Part shown: in pieces, positions 57,585 to 64,000 of the stretch
Layout: every line of letters starts with the position of its first letter
How positions within the stretch are numbered: the first letter of the stretch is position 1
Assembly: GCF_014489595.1 (NCBI RefSeq)
Contig: NZ_CP060790.1
Location: 1,178,001 to 1,242,000, forward strand
Length of the DNA: 64,000 bases
Direction of reading: 5' to 3'
Source: Paenacidovorax monticola
GTDB taxonomy: Bacteria > Pseudomonadota > Gammaproteobacteria > Burkholderiales > Burkholderiaceae_C
Notes under the pieces: model-generated
Told to the model about the DNA's origin: nothing
What the model saw: the letters and a program-made list of their open reading frames with translations, nothing else
The model's database searches: none
Translations under genes and position numbers: made by a program

Positions 57585-58349
57585 TCAGATCACCTCGTTC
57601 CAACGGGCCGACGCCGCATACGGCCTCTTGTACTGGCACAGCAGGCCCTCGCGCTCGGCCACCACGCGCGCGCCGTCCTTGAGCGTCCAGTGGTACTGGC
57701 GGCACGGAAACGGCCCGATCGGGTGCTCGCCCGTGGCCTGCACCGTGCCCTGGTAGCGGCTGCCCTTCCAGGACAGGCTCTGTCCCACCGCCAGGCCCAC
57801 GAGCAGGGCCAGGTACTGCTTTTCGTCACCGCCCTGGGTGAGCGCGTGCCGCGCCCAGGCGTCGTAGGCATAGCCCCCTTCGCAGTCGCCGCAGCGCACC
57901 TTGCTCGCATTCACGAAGGCATCGCGCTGCGCGCGCGCCGCGTTGAACTTCAGGTCCGGAAAGTCATGGATGTCGCACGCCGGCTCGGCCGGCCACAGCA
58001 CTGCGGGCGCATAGCCATCGGGCCGCGGCCCGATCGGCGGCAGAGGCTGCGCGCGCGACTTGGGGCACCGGACGGGCGCGGTGGCGGTGGTGGCGCCCGC
58101 CCCCATGGGCGCCGACATGGGCGTGGCCTGCGCGAGTGGCCGAGGCGTGGCGGTGCGGCCCGACTGCTGTGCCACGCCCGCCGCCGTATCGAGCGCGCCG
58201 CGCAGCAGCACGACCATCGCGCCGTCCATCGCGCCCACGGGCCAGGTAGCCAGCCCCAGAGCCCCCGCGACGGCCGCACGCCCGATCCAGGTGGCGGCGA
58301 TGGACGCCTGGCCACGGCCACGCGCCGGATTCACAGCATGCTTGTTCAT
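57585..58349 (-). CDS. Exported protein of unknown function
   Basis: A 254-residue protein. The N-terminus has a basic start (MNKHAVNPARGRGQ) and a hydrophobic run (about 24-42, GRAAVAGALGLATWPVGA) fitting a signal peptide or anchor, then a Pro/Ala/Thr-rich linker to about residue 110 and a C-terminal domain with six Cys (CPKS, CDIH, CGDCEG, FPCRQY, LLCQYK) that could form disulfides in the periplasm. No family recognised. The 176 bp after its start codon towards the SMP-30 gene show nothing distinctive. Confidence 0.6.
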   Translation of the reverse strand: MNKHAVNPARGRGQASIAATWIGRAAVAGALGLATWPVGAMDGAMVVLLRGALDTAAGVAQQSGRTATPRPLAQATPMSAPMGAGATTATAPVRCPKSRAQPLPPIGPRPDGYAPAVLWPAEPACDIHDFPDLKFNAARAQRDAFVNASKVRCGDCEGGYAYDAWARHALTQGGDEKQYLALLVGLAVGQSLSWKGSRYQGTVQATGEHPIGPFPCRQYHWTLKDGARVVAEREGLLCQYKRPYAASARWNEVI

Positions 58350-58525
58350 GGGGACCCCTCTTTTTCGAAGACCAGGAAAGGCCCGCGAGGCCCGGAGGCT
58401 CGCGGCGTTCCAGCCAGTCTAGGAAACAGAGGGCGTGCTGGCACACCGGGCACCGAACGCACCCGGGCCGAGCGTGAACTAGGTCACGTCCAGGCGGCGC
58501 AATGCATGTGCGGCCGCCGGTGGGG

Positions 58526-59455
58526 TCAGCGCCCTGCCCGCCCCCGCCGGTGCAGCGGCAGCCCCGGCACGTCCAGCGCAGCGCGCAGGATGTGCCCGTG
58601 CGTGGAGTCGGTCACGTACAGCGTGCGGCCATCCGCCCCGCCGAATGCGAGGTTGGTGGTGGAGCTTCCGGGCACACCGCGCAGTACCTCCACGGGCTCG
58701 GCCCGGCCGTTGAGTACCCAGACGCAGCCCAGGCCCGGGTTGGCCACGAGCACACGGCCCTCGGCATCCACGGCCAGGCCATCGGGGCCGCTCGGGCCGT
58801 AAGAGGTGAAGAACTGGCCCACCTTGGCCACGCTGCCGTCGGGCAGCAGCGGCACGCGCCACACGCAGTTGCCGCGCGTGACGCCCAGGTACAGCACGCG
58901 CTCGTCGGGCGACAGCGCCACGCCGTTGGGGCTGGGCACGTTGGACAGCAGCAGGTCGAGCTGGCCGTTGGGGCGCAGGCGGTACAGGCGCCCGCTCGGG
59001 TCGTGCAGGCCGCTCTGGCCCTGGTCGGTGAAGTAGAGGTTGTCCGCGCTGTCGAAGATGAGGTCGTTCACGCCTTTGAAGCGTTCGCTGTTGCGGCGTT
59101 GCAGGTACGGCGTGACCGCGCCCGTTGCCACGTCCAGGCGCATCAGGCCGTTCTTGTAGTCGGTGATGAGCAGCGTGCCGGCGTCCAGGAACTTCATGCC
59201 GTTGGGCTCGCCGTCGTATTCGGCCACCAGCGTCCATGCGCCCTGCGGGTCGATGCGGAAGATACGGCCCCAGGGAATGTCGGTCACGTAGAGGTTGCCC
59301 GCATCGTCAAACACCGGGCCTTCGAGGAACGAATCCGTGACCGCGCCGCCGCGGTTGGCATCGGCCCAGTCGCTGCGCTCGCGGCGGCGCAGGGACTCGG
59401 GCATGGACGTGAACAGTTCCAGCTCACGGACTTGGGGGGCTTGCAGCAGAAACAT
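58526..59455 (-). CDS. SMP-30/gluconolactonase family protein
   Basis: A 309-residue six-bladed propeller. Metal-ligand segments of the SMP-30 family are present: FLEGPVFDDAGNLYVTD (Glu near residue 46), GVNDLIFDSADNLYFTD (Asn near 140), SPNGVALSPDERVLYLG and GPDGLAVDAEGR (Asp near 208). These proteins are Ca- or Zn-dependent lactonases acting on sugar or other lactones. It is last in the operon that starts with the RraA-like gene, 14 bp after the amidohydrolase gene. Confidence 0.86.
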   Translation of the reverse strand: MFLLQAPQVRELELFTSMPESLRRRERSDWADANRGGAVTDSFLEGPVFDDAGNLYVTDIPWGRIFRIDPQGAWTLVAEYDGEPNGMKFLDAGTLLITDYKNGLMRLDVATGAVTPYLQRRNSERFKGVNDLIFDSADNLYFTDQGQSGLHDPSGRLYRLRPNGQLDLLLSNVPSPNGVALSPDERVLYLGVTRGNCVWRVPLLPDGSVAKVGQFFTSYGPSGPDGLAVDAEGRVLVANPGLGCVWVLNGRAEPVEVLRGVPGSSTTNLAFGGADGRTLYVTDSTHGHILRAALDVPGLPLHRRGRAGR

Positions 59456-59469
59456 GGTTGCGTCTTCCT

Positions 59470-60336
59470 TCAAAAACCGTAGAGCCGCGCCGGGTTGTCC
59501 ACGAGGATACGGTCCATCAGCGCATCCGATCCGGCCCAGGCCCGCAGCAGGTCCACCAGGTCGGCGTCGTTCACCGTGCCCGACGCCTCGGTGGTGTGCG
59601 GCCAGTCGCTGCCCCACACCAGCCGCTCGGGCGCGGCCTGCGCCAGCGCGCGGCCCAGCGGCAGCGTGTCGGCATAGCCGGGGCCGTGCACCGTGGAGCG
59701 CATGTACGCGCCCGAGAGCTTGACCCAGGTGTTGCTGCCATCGAGCAGCCGGCGCAGCACGCCGTAGGCCGTGGCGGCCGGGCCTTCCGCCGGATCGATG
59801 CGGCCCAGGTGGTCCACCACCAGCGGCACGGGCAGCGCGGCCAGCACGCCTTCCAGGGCCACGATCTGCTCAGGGTGCATGAAGACCTGGATGTGCCAGC
59901 CCGGCAGGCGAGCCGCCTTGCGCGCCAGCGTGGTGAGCATCTCCTGCGTGGTCTCGCCCCAGGACTGCGGCGAGACGAAGTTCACGCGCAGCCCGCGCAC
60001 GCGGCGCGCGTGCAGGCGGTCCAGCTCGGCATCGCTGACGTCCTGCGCCACCACGGCCACGCCGCGCGCGCTGTCACCCAACTGGTCGAGCGCATCGAGC
60101 GTGCAGGCGTTGTCGGTGCCGTAGGTGGAGGGCGTGACCACCACCGTGCGCTGCGTGCCCAGGCGCTGCTGCAGCCGCCGGTAGGCGGCCACGGGCGCGT
60201 CGGGCGGCTGGCGCTTCCAGTGCGGCGACGGCGCGAAGCGCGCATCGAAGATGTGCATGTGGCTGTCGCACGCCAGCGGCGGCAGCGCGCGCGCGGGCCG
60301 GTTCAGGCCCACGGAATGCGGCACGGCAGCGGTCAT
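59470..60336 (-). CDS. TIM-barrel amidohydrolase (COG3618 lactonase type)
   Basis: A 288-residue amidohydrolase-2 protein. The first metal motif is CDSHMHIFDARF near residue 23; VVDHLGRI, TWVKLSGAYMRS and the C-terminal VWGSDWPHT (catalytic Asp) follow. The group contains 2-pyrone-4,6-dicarboxylate hydrolase (LigI), 4-sulfomuconolactone hydrolase and sugar lactonases. Its ATG overlaps the stop of the Bug gene by four bases, so it is translationally coupled. With an SMP-30 protein beside it, two lactone-opening enzymes are available; their substrate is unknown. Confidence 0.84.
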   Translation of the reverse strand: MTAAVPHSVGLNRPARALPPLACDSHMHIFDARFAPSPHWKRQPPDAPVAAYRRLQQRLGTQRTVVVTPSTYGTDNACTLDALDQLGDSARGVAVVAQDVSDAELDRLHARRVRGLRVNFVSPQSWGETTQEMLTTLARKAARLPGWHIQVFMHPEQIVALEGVLAALPVPLVVDHLGRIDPAEGPAATAYGVLRRLLDGSNTWVKLSGAYMRSTVHGPGYADTLPLGRALAQAAPERLVWGSDWPHTTEASGTVNDADLVDLLRAWAGSDALMDRILVDNPARLYGF

Positions 60337-61322
60337 TGCTTTTCGACGCCGACCTTGGCGGCCACGGCCTCCCACAGTTGCGCATCGGCCTTGAGCTTGT
60401 CGGCGAAGGCCGGGCCGCTGACCACGCCGGGCACCGCGCCCAGGTCGTCGGCGAAGGCCTGCACGTCGGCGCTGGCCATGGCCTTGGCGATCTCCTTGCG
60501 CAGCGTTTCCAGCGCCGCCTCGGGCGTGCCCTTGGGCGCCCACAGGCCGGTGAAGTTGACCACCTTGTAGCCGGGCGCGCCCGCCTGCGCGAACGTGGGC
60601 ACGTTGGGCAAGGCCTTCAGGCGCTGCTCGCCGCTCACGGCCAGCAGGCGCACCTTGCCGCCGCGCACCTGCCCCATGACGCCGGGGGTCGAGGCGATCT
60701 GGAAGTCGATGGTGCCGCCCAGCAGCGCCAGCGTGGCCTCGCCCGCGCCCTTGAACGGCACGTGCGTGGCCTTCAGGCCGCTGGCGCCCTGCAATGCCTC
60801 GGTGGCGAAGTGCGGCATGGTGCCCGCGCCGCCCGTACCGTAGTTGAGCTTGCCGGGGTTGGCCTGCGAATAGGCCACCATGTCGCCCAGCGTCTTGAAC
60901 GGCGAGTTGGCCAGCACCACGACGGCCGTGGGCGCGAAGTTGAAGCCCGCCACGGGCACCAGGTCCTGCGCGTAGTCCCACGGCAGCTTCTTGAAGACCT
61001 GCGGCAGGATGGAGTAGGTGGTGTCGTTGGCCAACAGCGTGTAGCCGTCGCCCGGCGAGCGGGCCACCTGCATCGCGCCAATGGTGCCGGTGGCGCCGGC
61101 CTTGTTCTCGACAAAGAAGCTCTGGCCGGTCTGCTCGGTGAGCTTTTGCGCGATGCGCCGCGTCACCTGGTCCACCGCGCCGCCCGGCGGGTACGGCACG
61201 ACGATCTTGACGGGCTTGGCCGGGTAGGCAGCCTGCGCCTGCGCGGCTGCGGCCGCAACTATCAAAACAATAGCTGTCAACGCCTGCCCAGCAAGCGCCA
61301 GAGGCCGATTTGTCTTGAACAT
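60333..61322 (-). CDS. Bug/TctC family periplasmic receptor
   Basis: A 329-residue Bug receptor. Mature part begins YPAKPVKIVVPYPPGGAVDQV; GATGTIGAMQVARSPGDGYT and HVPFKGAGEATLALLGGTIDF are family motifs. The signal peptide (residues 1-30) is unusual: codons about 4-21 are a copy of the dispersed palindromic repeat, read as TNRPLALAGQALTAIVLI. It is coupled by ATGA overlap to the downstream amidohydrolase gene and lies 13 bp after a second Bug gene. Ligand unknown, probably the acid or lactone degraded by the operon. Confidence 0.88.
   Translation of the reverse strand: MFKTNRPLALAGQALTAIVLIVAAAAAQAQAAYPAKPVKIVVPYPPGGAVDQVTRRIAQKLTEQTGQSFFVENKAGATGTIGAMQVARSPGDGYTLLANDTTYSILPQVFKKLPWDYAQDLVPVAGFNFAPTAVVVLANSPFKTLGDMVAYSQANPGKLNYGTGGAGTMPHFATEALQGASGLKATHVPFKGAGEATLALLGGTIDFQIASTPGVMGQVRGGKVRLLAVSGEQRLKALPNVPTFAQAGAPGYKVVNFTGLWAPKGTPEAALETLRKEIAKAMASADVQAFADDLGAVPGVVSGPAFADKLKADAQLWEAVAAKVGVEKQ
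61259..61311 (-). repeat. Dispersed palindromic repeat copy encoding a Bug signal peptide
   Basis: On the minus strand: AAATCGGCCTCTGGCGCTT, GCTGGG, CAGGCGTTGACAGCTATTG, then TTTTGATAG. It matches the copies at 12893, 32533, 51456 and 62258 over the whole unit. It forms codons about 4-21 of the receptor. Confidence 0.85.
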
Positions 61323-61335
61323 GGTGAGTCTCCTT

Positions 61336-62325
61336 TCAGTCCATGCGGATGCCGCTCTTGCGGATCACGCCGGCCCATTTGGCCGTTTCGGATTGCACGA
61401 ACGCCTTGAACTCCTGCGCGCTCGAGCCCACGCCCTGCACGCCTAGCTCGGCAAAGCGTTGCTGCATGGCCGGGCTGGCGACGATGGCGCGGGTCTCGGC
61501 CTCCAGGCGGTCCACGATGGGTTTGGGCGTGCCCGCGGGCGCGAACAGGCCATTCCATTCGTTGACCTGGAAGTCTGGCAGGCCCGATTCGGCTACCGTG
61601 GGGACCTTCTCCCAGCCCGGCACACGCTGGGCCGAGGTGATGGCCAGCGCGCGCAGCTTGCCGCCCTTGACGAAGGGACCGCTGGCCGTGGTGGCGCTGA
61701 ACATCAGGTCCACCTGCCCGCCAATCAGGTCGGTGAGCGCGGGCGCGCCACCGCGGTACGGGATGTGCGTGATCGACACCTTCGCGCCCTGCTTGAACAG
61801 TTCGCCCGCCAGGTGCTGCGCGCCGCCGTTGCCGGCCGAGGCATAGGTGAGCTGGCCCGGCCGGGACTTGGCGCCCTGCATCAGGTCGGCCACGGTCTTG
61901 AAGGGCGATGCGGCGGGCACCACCAGCAGCAGCGGCGCCTGCATGACGAGCGAGATGGGCGTGAAGTCCTTGCCCGCGTCGAACGACAGCTTGGCGAACA
62001 GGCTGGGGTTCACGGTGAACGCCGTGGCATCGAGCAGCAGCGTGTAGCCGTCGGGCTGCGCCTTGGCCACGGCGGCGGCGCCGATGGTGCCGCCGCCGCC
62101 GGGGCGGTTGTCCACCACCACCTGCTGGCCCAGGCGCTCGGAGAGCTGCGTGGCCAGGAGGCGCGCGGTGTTGTCGGCATTGCCGCCCGCGGGGTACGGC
62201 ACGACAAGCTTGATGGGCTTTTCGGGCCATGTCTGGGCGTGCAGGGGCAGGCTCATTGCTACCAAAGCGATAGCTGCTTGCGCCTGATGGATAAGGGCCA
62301 GGCGGCGTTTTATATTGAATTTCAT
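61336..62325 (-). CDS. Bug/TctC family periplasmic receptor
   Basis: A 329-residue Bug receptor, same length as its neighbour but clearly different in sequence. Mature start TWPEKPIKLVVPYPAGGNADN, then GGGGTIGAAAVAKAQPDGYTLL and HIPYRGGAPALTDLIGGQVD. Its signal peptide codons 4-22 (IKRRLALIHQAQAAIALVA) are again a copy of the dispersed repeat, at the same position as in the neighbouring gene. Two receptors in one operon suggest two related ligands or one divided function. Confidence 0.88.
   Translation of the reverse strand: MKFNIKRRLALIHQAQAAIALVAMSLPLHAQTWPEKPIKLVVPYPAGGNADNTARLLATQLSERLGQQVVVDNRPGGGGTIGAAAVAKAQPDGYTLLLDATAFTVNPSLFAKLSFDAGKDFTPISLVMQAPLLLVVPAASPFKTVADLMQGAKSRPGQLTYASAGNGGAQHLAGELFKQGAKVSITHIPYRGGAPALTDLIGGQVDLMFSATTASGPFVKGGKLRALAITSAQRVPGWEKVPTVAESGLPDFQVNEWNGLFAPAGTPKPIVDRLEAETRAIVASPAMQQRFAELGVQGVGSSAQEFKAFVQSETAKWAGVIRKSGIRMD
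62258..62312 (-). repeat. Dispersed palindromic repeat copy encoding the second Bug signal peptide
   Basis: On the minus strand: AAAACGCCGCCTGGCCCTTA, TCCATC, AGGCGCAAGCAGCTATCG, CTTTGGTAGC. It fits the family consensus with a few changes that keep the frame hydrophobic. Confidence 0.8.
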
Positions 62326-62349
62326 GTTGTCTCCTTGGAACCGCGCCCG

Positions 62350-63267
62350 TCAGCGGCCCAGCACCGCCAGCGCATTGCGCGCCGCGCCCAGGCCCATGTT
62401 CACGTAGGCGTCGCTGGTCACGCCGCCGATGTGCGGGCTCAGGATGAAGCCCGGCTGGTGCTGGAACGGGTGGCCGGCGGTCATGGGCTCGACGGCGAAG
62501 CTGTCCAGCCCCGCCATGCGCACCTGGCCGCTTTGCACGGCGGCGAGCAGCGCGGCCTCGTCGATCAGGCCGCCGCGCGCGGTGTTGACCACGATCACGC
62601 CCTTCTTGCAGCGCGCGAGCGTCTCGGCACCCAGCAGGCCGCGGTTGTCGTCGGTCAGCGGGCAGTGCAGCGAAATCGCGTCGCTTTCGCGCCAGATCGT
62701 TTCCAGGTCGGCGGGCTGCACGAAGTCCGGCAGGTTCTTGGCGAAGGGGTCGAAGCCGAGCACGCGCATGCCCAAAGCGTCCACCATCTTGGCGAAGCGC
62801 AGGCCGATGGCGCCCAGGCCGATGAGGCCGATGGTGCGGCCGCCCAGCTCCAGGCTCTTGTGCGTGGCCTTGTCCCAGTGGCCGGCGTGCATGCGCTCGT
62901 TGAGCTGCGGCACCGACTTGGCGCAGGCCAGCAGCAGCGCCAGGGCCTGCTCGGCCACCGCCGCCGCATTGGCGCCCACGGCGGCCACCACCTCGATGCC
63001 GCGCTCCTTGGCCGCCACCTTGTCGATGGTGTCCGTGCCGCTGCCGTGCTTGGAGATGACCTTGAGCGCGGGCGCCGCGTCCATGGCGGCCGCGCCCACC
63101 TTGCTGTAGCGCACGATGATGGCCACGGGGTTGTGCTCGCGGCACAGGGCGACGACGTCGTCCTCGCTCGGCGTCTTGCCCGCGTAGACGATGTGGTAGT
63201 CAGTCAGCAGCGCGAGCGCCTGGGGCGCCAGGTCGGCGGCCGTGATGAGGATGGTGGGGCGGCTCAC
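62350..63267 (-). CDS. D-2-hydroxyacid dehydrogenase family protein
   Basis: A 305-residue NAD-dependent dehydrogenase of the D-isomer family. Rossmann motif GLIGLGAIGLRFAK near residue 145; the catalytic triad is visible as Arg in VVNTARGGLIDE (near 229), Glu in GLDSFAVEP (near 258) and His in LSPHIGGVTSD (near 279). The start is GTG at 63267, overlapping the upstream stop as GTGA. It probably interconverts a 2-oxoacid and a D-2-hydroxyacid in the pathway of this operon. Confidence 0.87.
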   Translation of the reverse strand: MSRPTILITAADLAPQALALLTDYHIVYAGKTPSEDDVVALCREHNPVAIIVRYSKVGAAAMDAAPALKVISKHGSGTDTIDKVAAKERGIEVVAAVGANAAAVAEQALALLLACAKSVPQLNERMHAGHWDKATHKSLELGGRTIGLIGLGAIGLRFAKMVDALGMRVLGFDPFAKNLPDFVQPADLETIWRESDAISLHCPLTDDNRGLLGAETLARCKKGVIVVNTARGGLIDEAALLAAVQSGQVRMAGLDSFAVEPMTAGHPFQHQPGFILSPHIGGVTSDAYVNMGLGAARNALAVLGR

Positions 63268-63950
63268 AGTGCTTCTCCTTCTTTGAGCACGCCAGCGGCG
63301 CGCAGCGCGGCGGGCAGCCACTTCGATGCCGTGTCGCCACGGGCAATGGCCTCGATGCGCGCGGCCTCGTCGGCCACCTTCTTCACGGCCAGGGCCATCA
63401 TCGCGGGCGCCTTGGCACGCTCGATCACGGTCACGCCGTCGGCATCGCCCACCACGAGGTCGCCGGGGTTCACCGTGGCGCCGCCGCAGGAGATGGGGTG
63501 GTTGATGCGGCCGGGCACGAACTTGGTCGGGCCGGCGGGGTTGAAGCCCGCGCTGAACACGGGGAAGTCCAGCTCCAGCAGTTCAAGCTTGTCGCGGATG
63601 GCGCCGTCCACGATCACGCCGCCCAGGCGCAGCTTCTTGCAGGCGCTCATCATCAAAGTGCCCATGAGGGCGGCGGTCTGGTCGCCCTTGCCGTCGATCA
63701 CCAGGATGTCGCCGGGCTGGGCCAGCGCGATGGCGGCGTGGATCATCAGGTTGTCGCCAGGGCGCACCTCGACGGTGAAGGCCGGGCCCGCGAGCTGCAT
63801 GCGCTCGTGCACGGGCGCCACGCGGGCGTGCATGGTGCCGCGACGGCCCGCCACGTCGGCGAGGATGGCGGCCTGGAAGGTGGCGGCTTGGGCAACGACG
63901 TCGGCGCTCACGCGCTCGATGTCACGGATGATTTCGGGGAGTTGGCTCAT
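63264..63950 (-). CDS. RraA-like aldolase/decarboxylase (LigK/ProA type)
   Basis: A 228-residue protein of the RraA/dimethylmenaquinone methyltransferase fold. Motifs: PGDNLMIHAAIALAQPGDILVIDG and GGVIVDGAIRDKLELLELDFPVF, with the Arg-Asp pair used by class II 4-carboxy-4-hydroxy-2-oxoadipate aldolases and oxaloacetate decarboxylases. Length (228) fits LigK/ProA better than RraA (about 160). First gene of the operon within this window; 50 bp remain upstream with an AG-rich leader (GAGAGAAAGAAGAAAGG on the plus strand) but no clear promoter. Confidence 0.83.
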   Translation of the reverse strand: MSQLPEIIRDIERVSADVVAQAATFQAAILADVAGRRGTMHARVAPVHERMQLAGPAFTVEVRPGDNLMIHAAIALAQPGDILVIDGKGDQTAALMGTLMMSACKKLRLGGVIVDGAIRDKLELLELDFPVFSAGFNPAGPTKFVPGRINHPISCGGATVNPGDLVVGDADGVTVIERAKAPAMMALAVKKVADEAARIEAIARGDTASKWLPAALRAAGVLKEGEAL

Positions 63951-64000
63951 GGTGGTTCTGTCCGGTGGAGAGAAAGAAGAAAGGGATGGGATGGGAGAGG

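Overview
The window is about 69% GC with dense, short-spaced genes. Its content (Bug/TctC receptors, a TRAP cluster, SulP, an imuA-imuB-dnaE2 cassette, a small ATPNYGYEKRQ-type lysine-rich protein) points to a betaproteobacterium of the Comamonadaceae, probably Acidovorax/Alicycliphilus-like. This is inferred from gene content and style, not from a marker comparison. About 60 protein genes and one tRNA-Gly(CCC) are called. No rRNA, CRISPR array, IS element or prophage was seen.

Layout. 1-15.2 kb is mostly housekeeping: the end of a TesA-like esterase, a DUF2189 membrane protein, cystathionine beta-lyase, a BON lipoprotein, a SulP transporter, a diguanylate cyclase followed by a FlhG/MinD-like ATPase, TrhO, a pirin/OsmC/DoxX/pirin/LysR group, an FAD protein, gluQ and trmB, and a second diguanylate cyclase. 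15.2-23.5 kb (minus) holds alaS followed by a periplasmic binding protein, a membrane GGDEF protein and a large Cache-GAF-HD-GYP protein, which looks like a c-di-GMP signalling unit. 23.7-31 kb (plus) is a catabolic cluster (DapA-family lyase, TRAP transporter, Ldh2-family oxidoreductase, GntR regulator, aldehyde dehydrogenase) that best fits 4-hydroxyproline breakdown. 31.2-36.4 kb holds a methyltransferase, a YeeE/sulfurtransferase pair and an OprB-type porin. After tRNA-Gly at 36.48 kb comes an accessory-looking stretch (XRE-PAS regulator, HD phosphohydrolase, GlxA/AraC regulator, MFS exporter, then LysR, Bug receptor and M20 hydrolase). 43.7-48.7 kb has an RluA pseudouridine synthase, a LysE exporter, a WYL regulator and AsmA. 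48.7-54.1 kb is the SOS mutagenesis cassette imuA-imuB-dnaE2 with a consensus LexA box. 54.1-57.6 kb has a second HD-GYP protein, 3-oxoacid CoA-transferase scoAB and a divergent PAS-LuxR regulator. 57.6-64 kb ends with an exported unknown protein and a tightly coupled minus-strand operon (RraA-like aldolase, D-2-hydroxyacid dehydrogenase, two Bug receptors, an amidohydrolase-type lactonase, an SMP-30 lactonase), apparently for uptake and breakdown of an organic acid or lactone.

Two features cut across the window. First, at least 15 reading-frame breaks in eight or more genes are all explained by one missing base in a short homopolymer. Essential alaS is among them, so the breaks are most likely base-calling errors in the assembly; I annotate these genes as intact CDS with a frameshift note. 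Second, a dispersed ~50-bp palindromic repeat (core GCGCTT...AAGCGC followed by GCAGCTAT) occurs at least five times. Four copies lie in frame inside genes: two code for the signal peptides of neighbouring Bug receptors, one lies in the PHP region of DnaE2 and one in gluQ.
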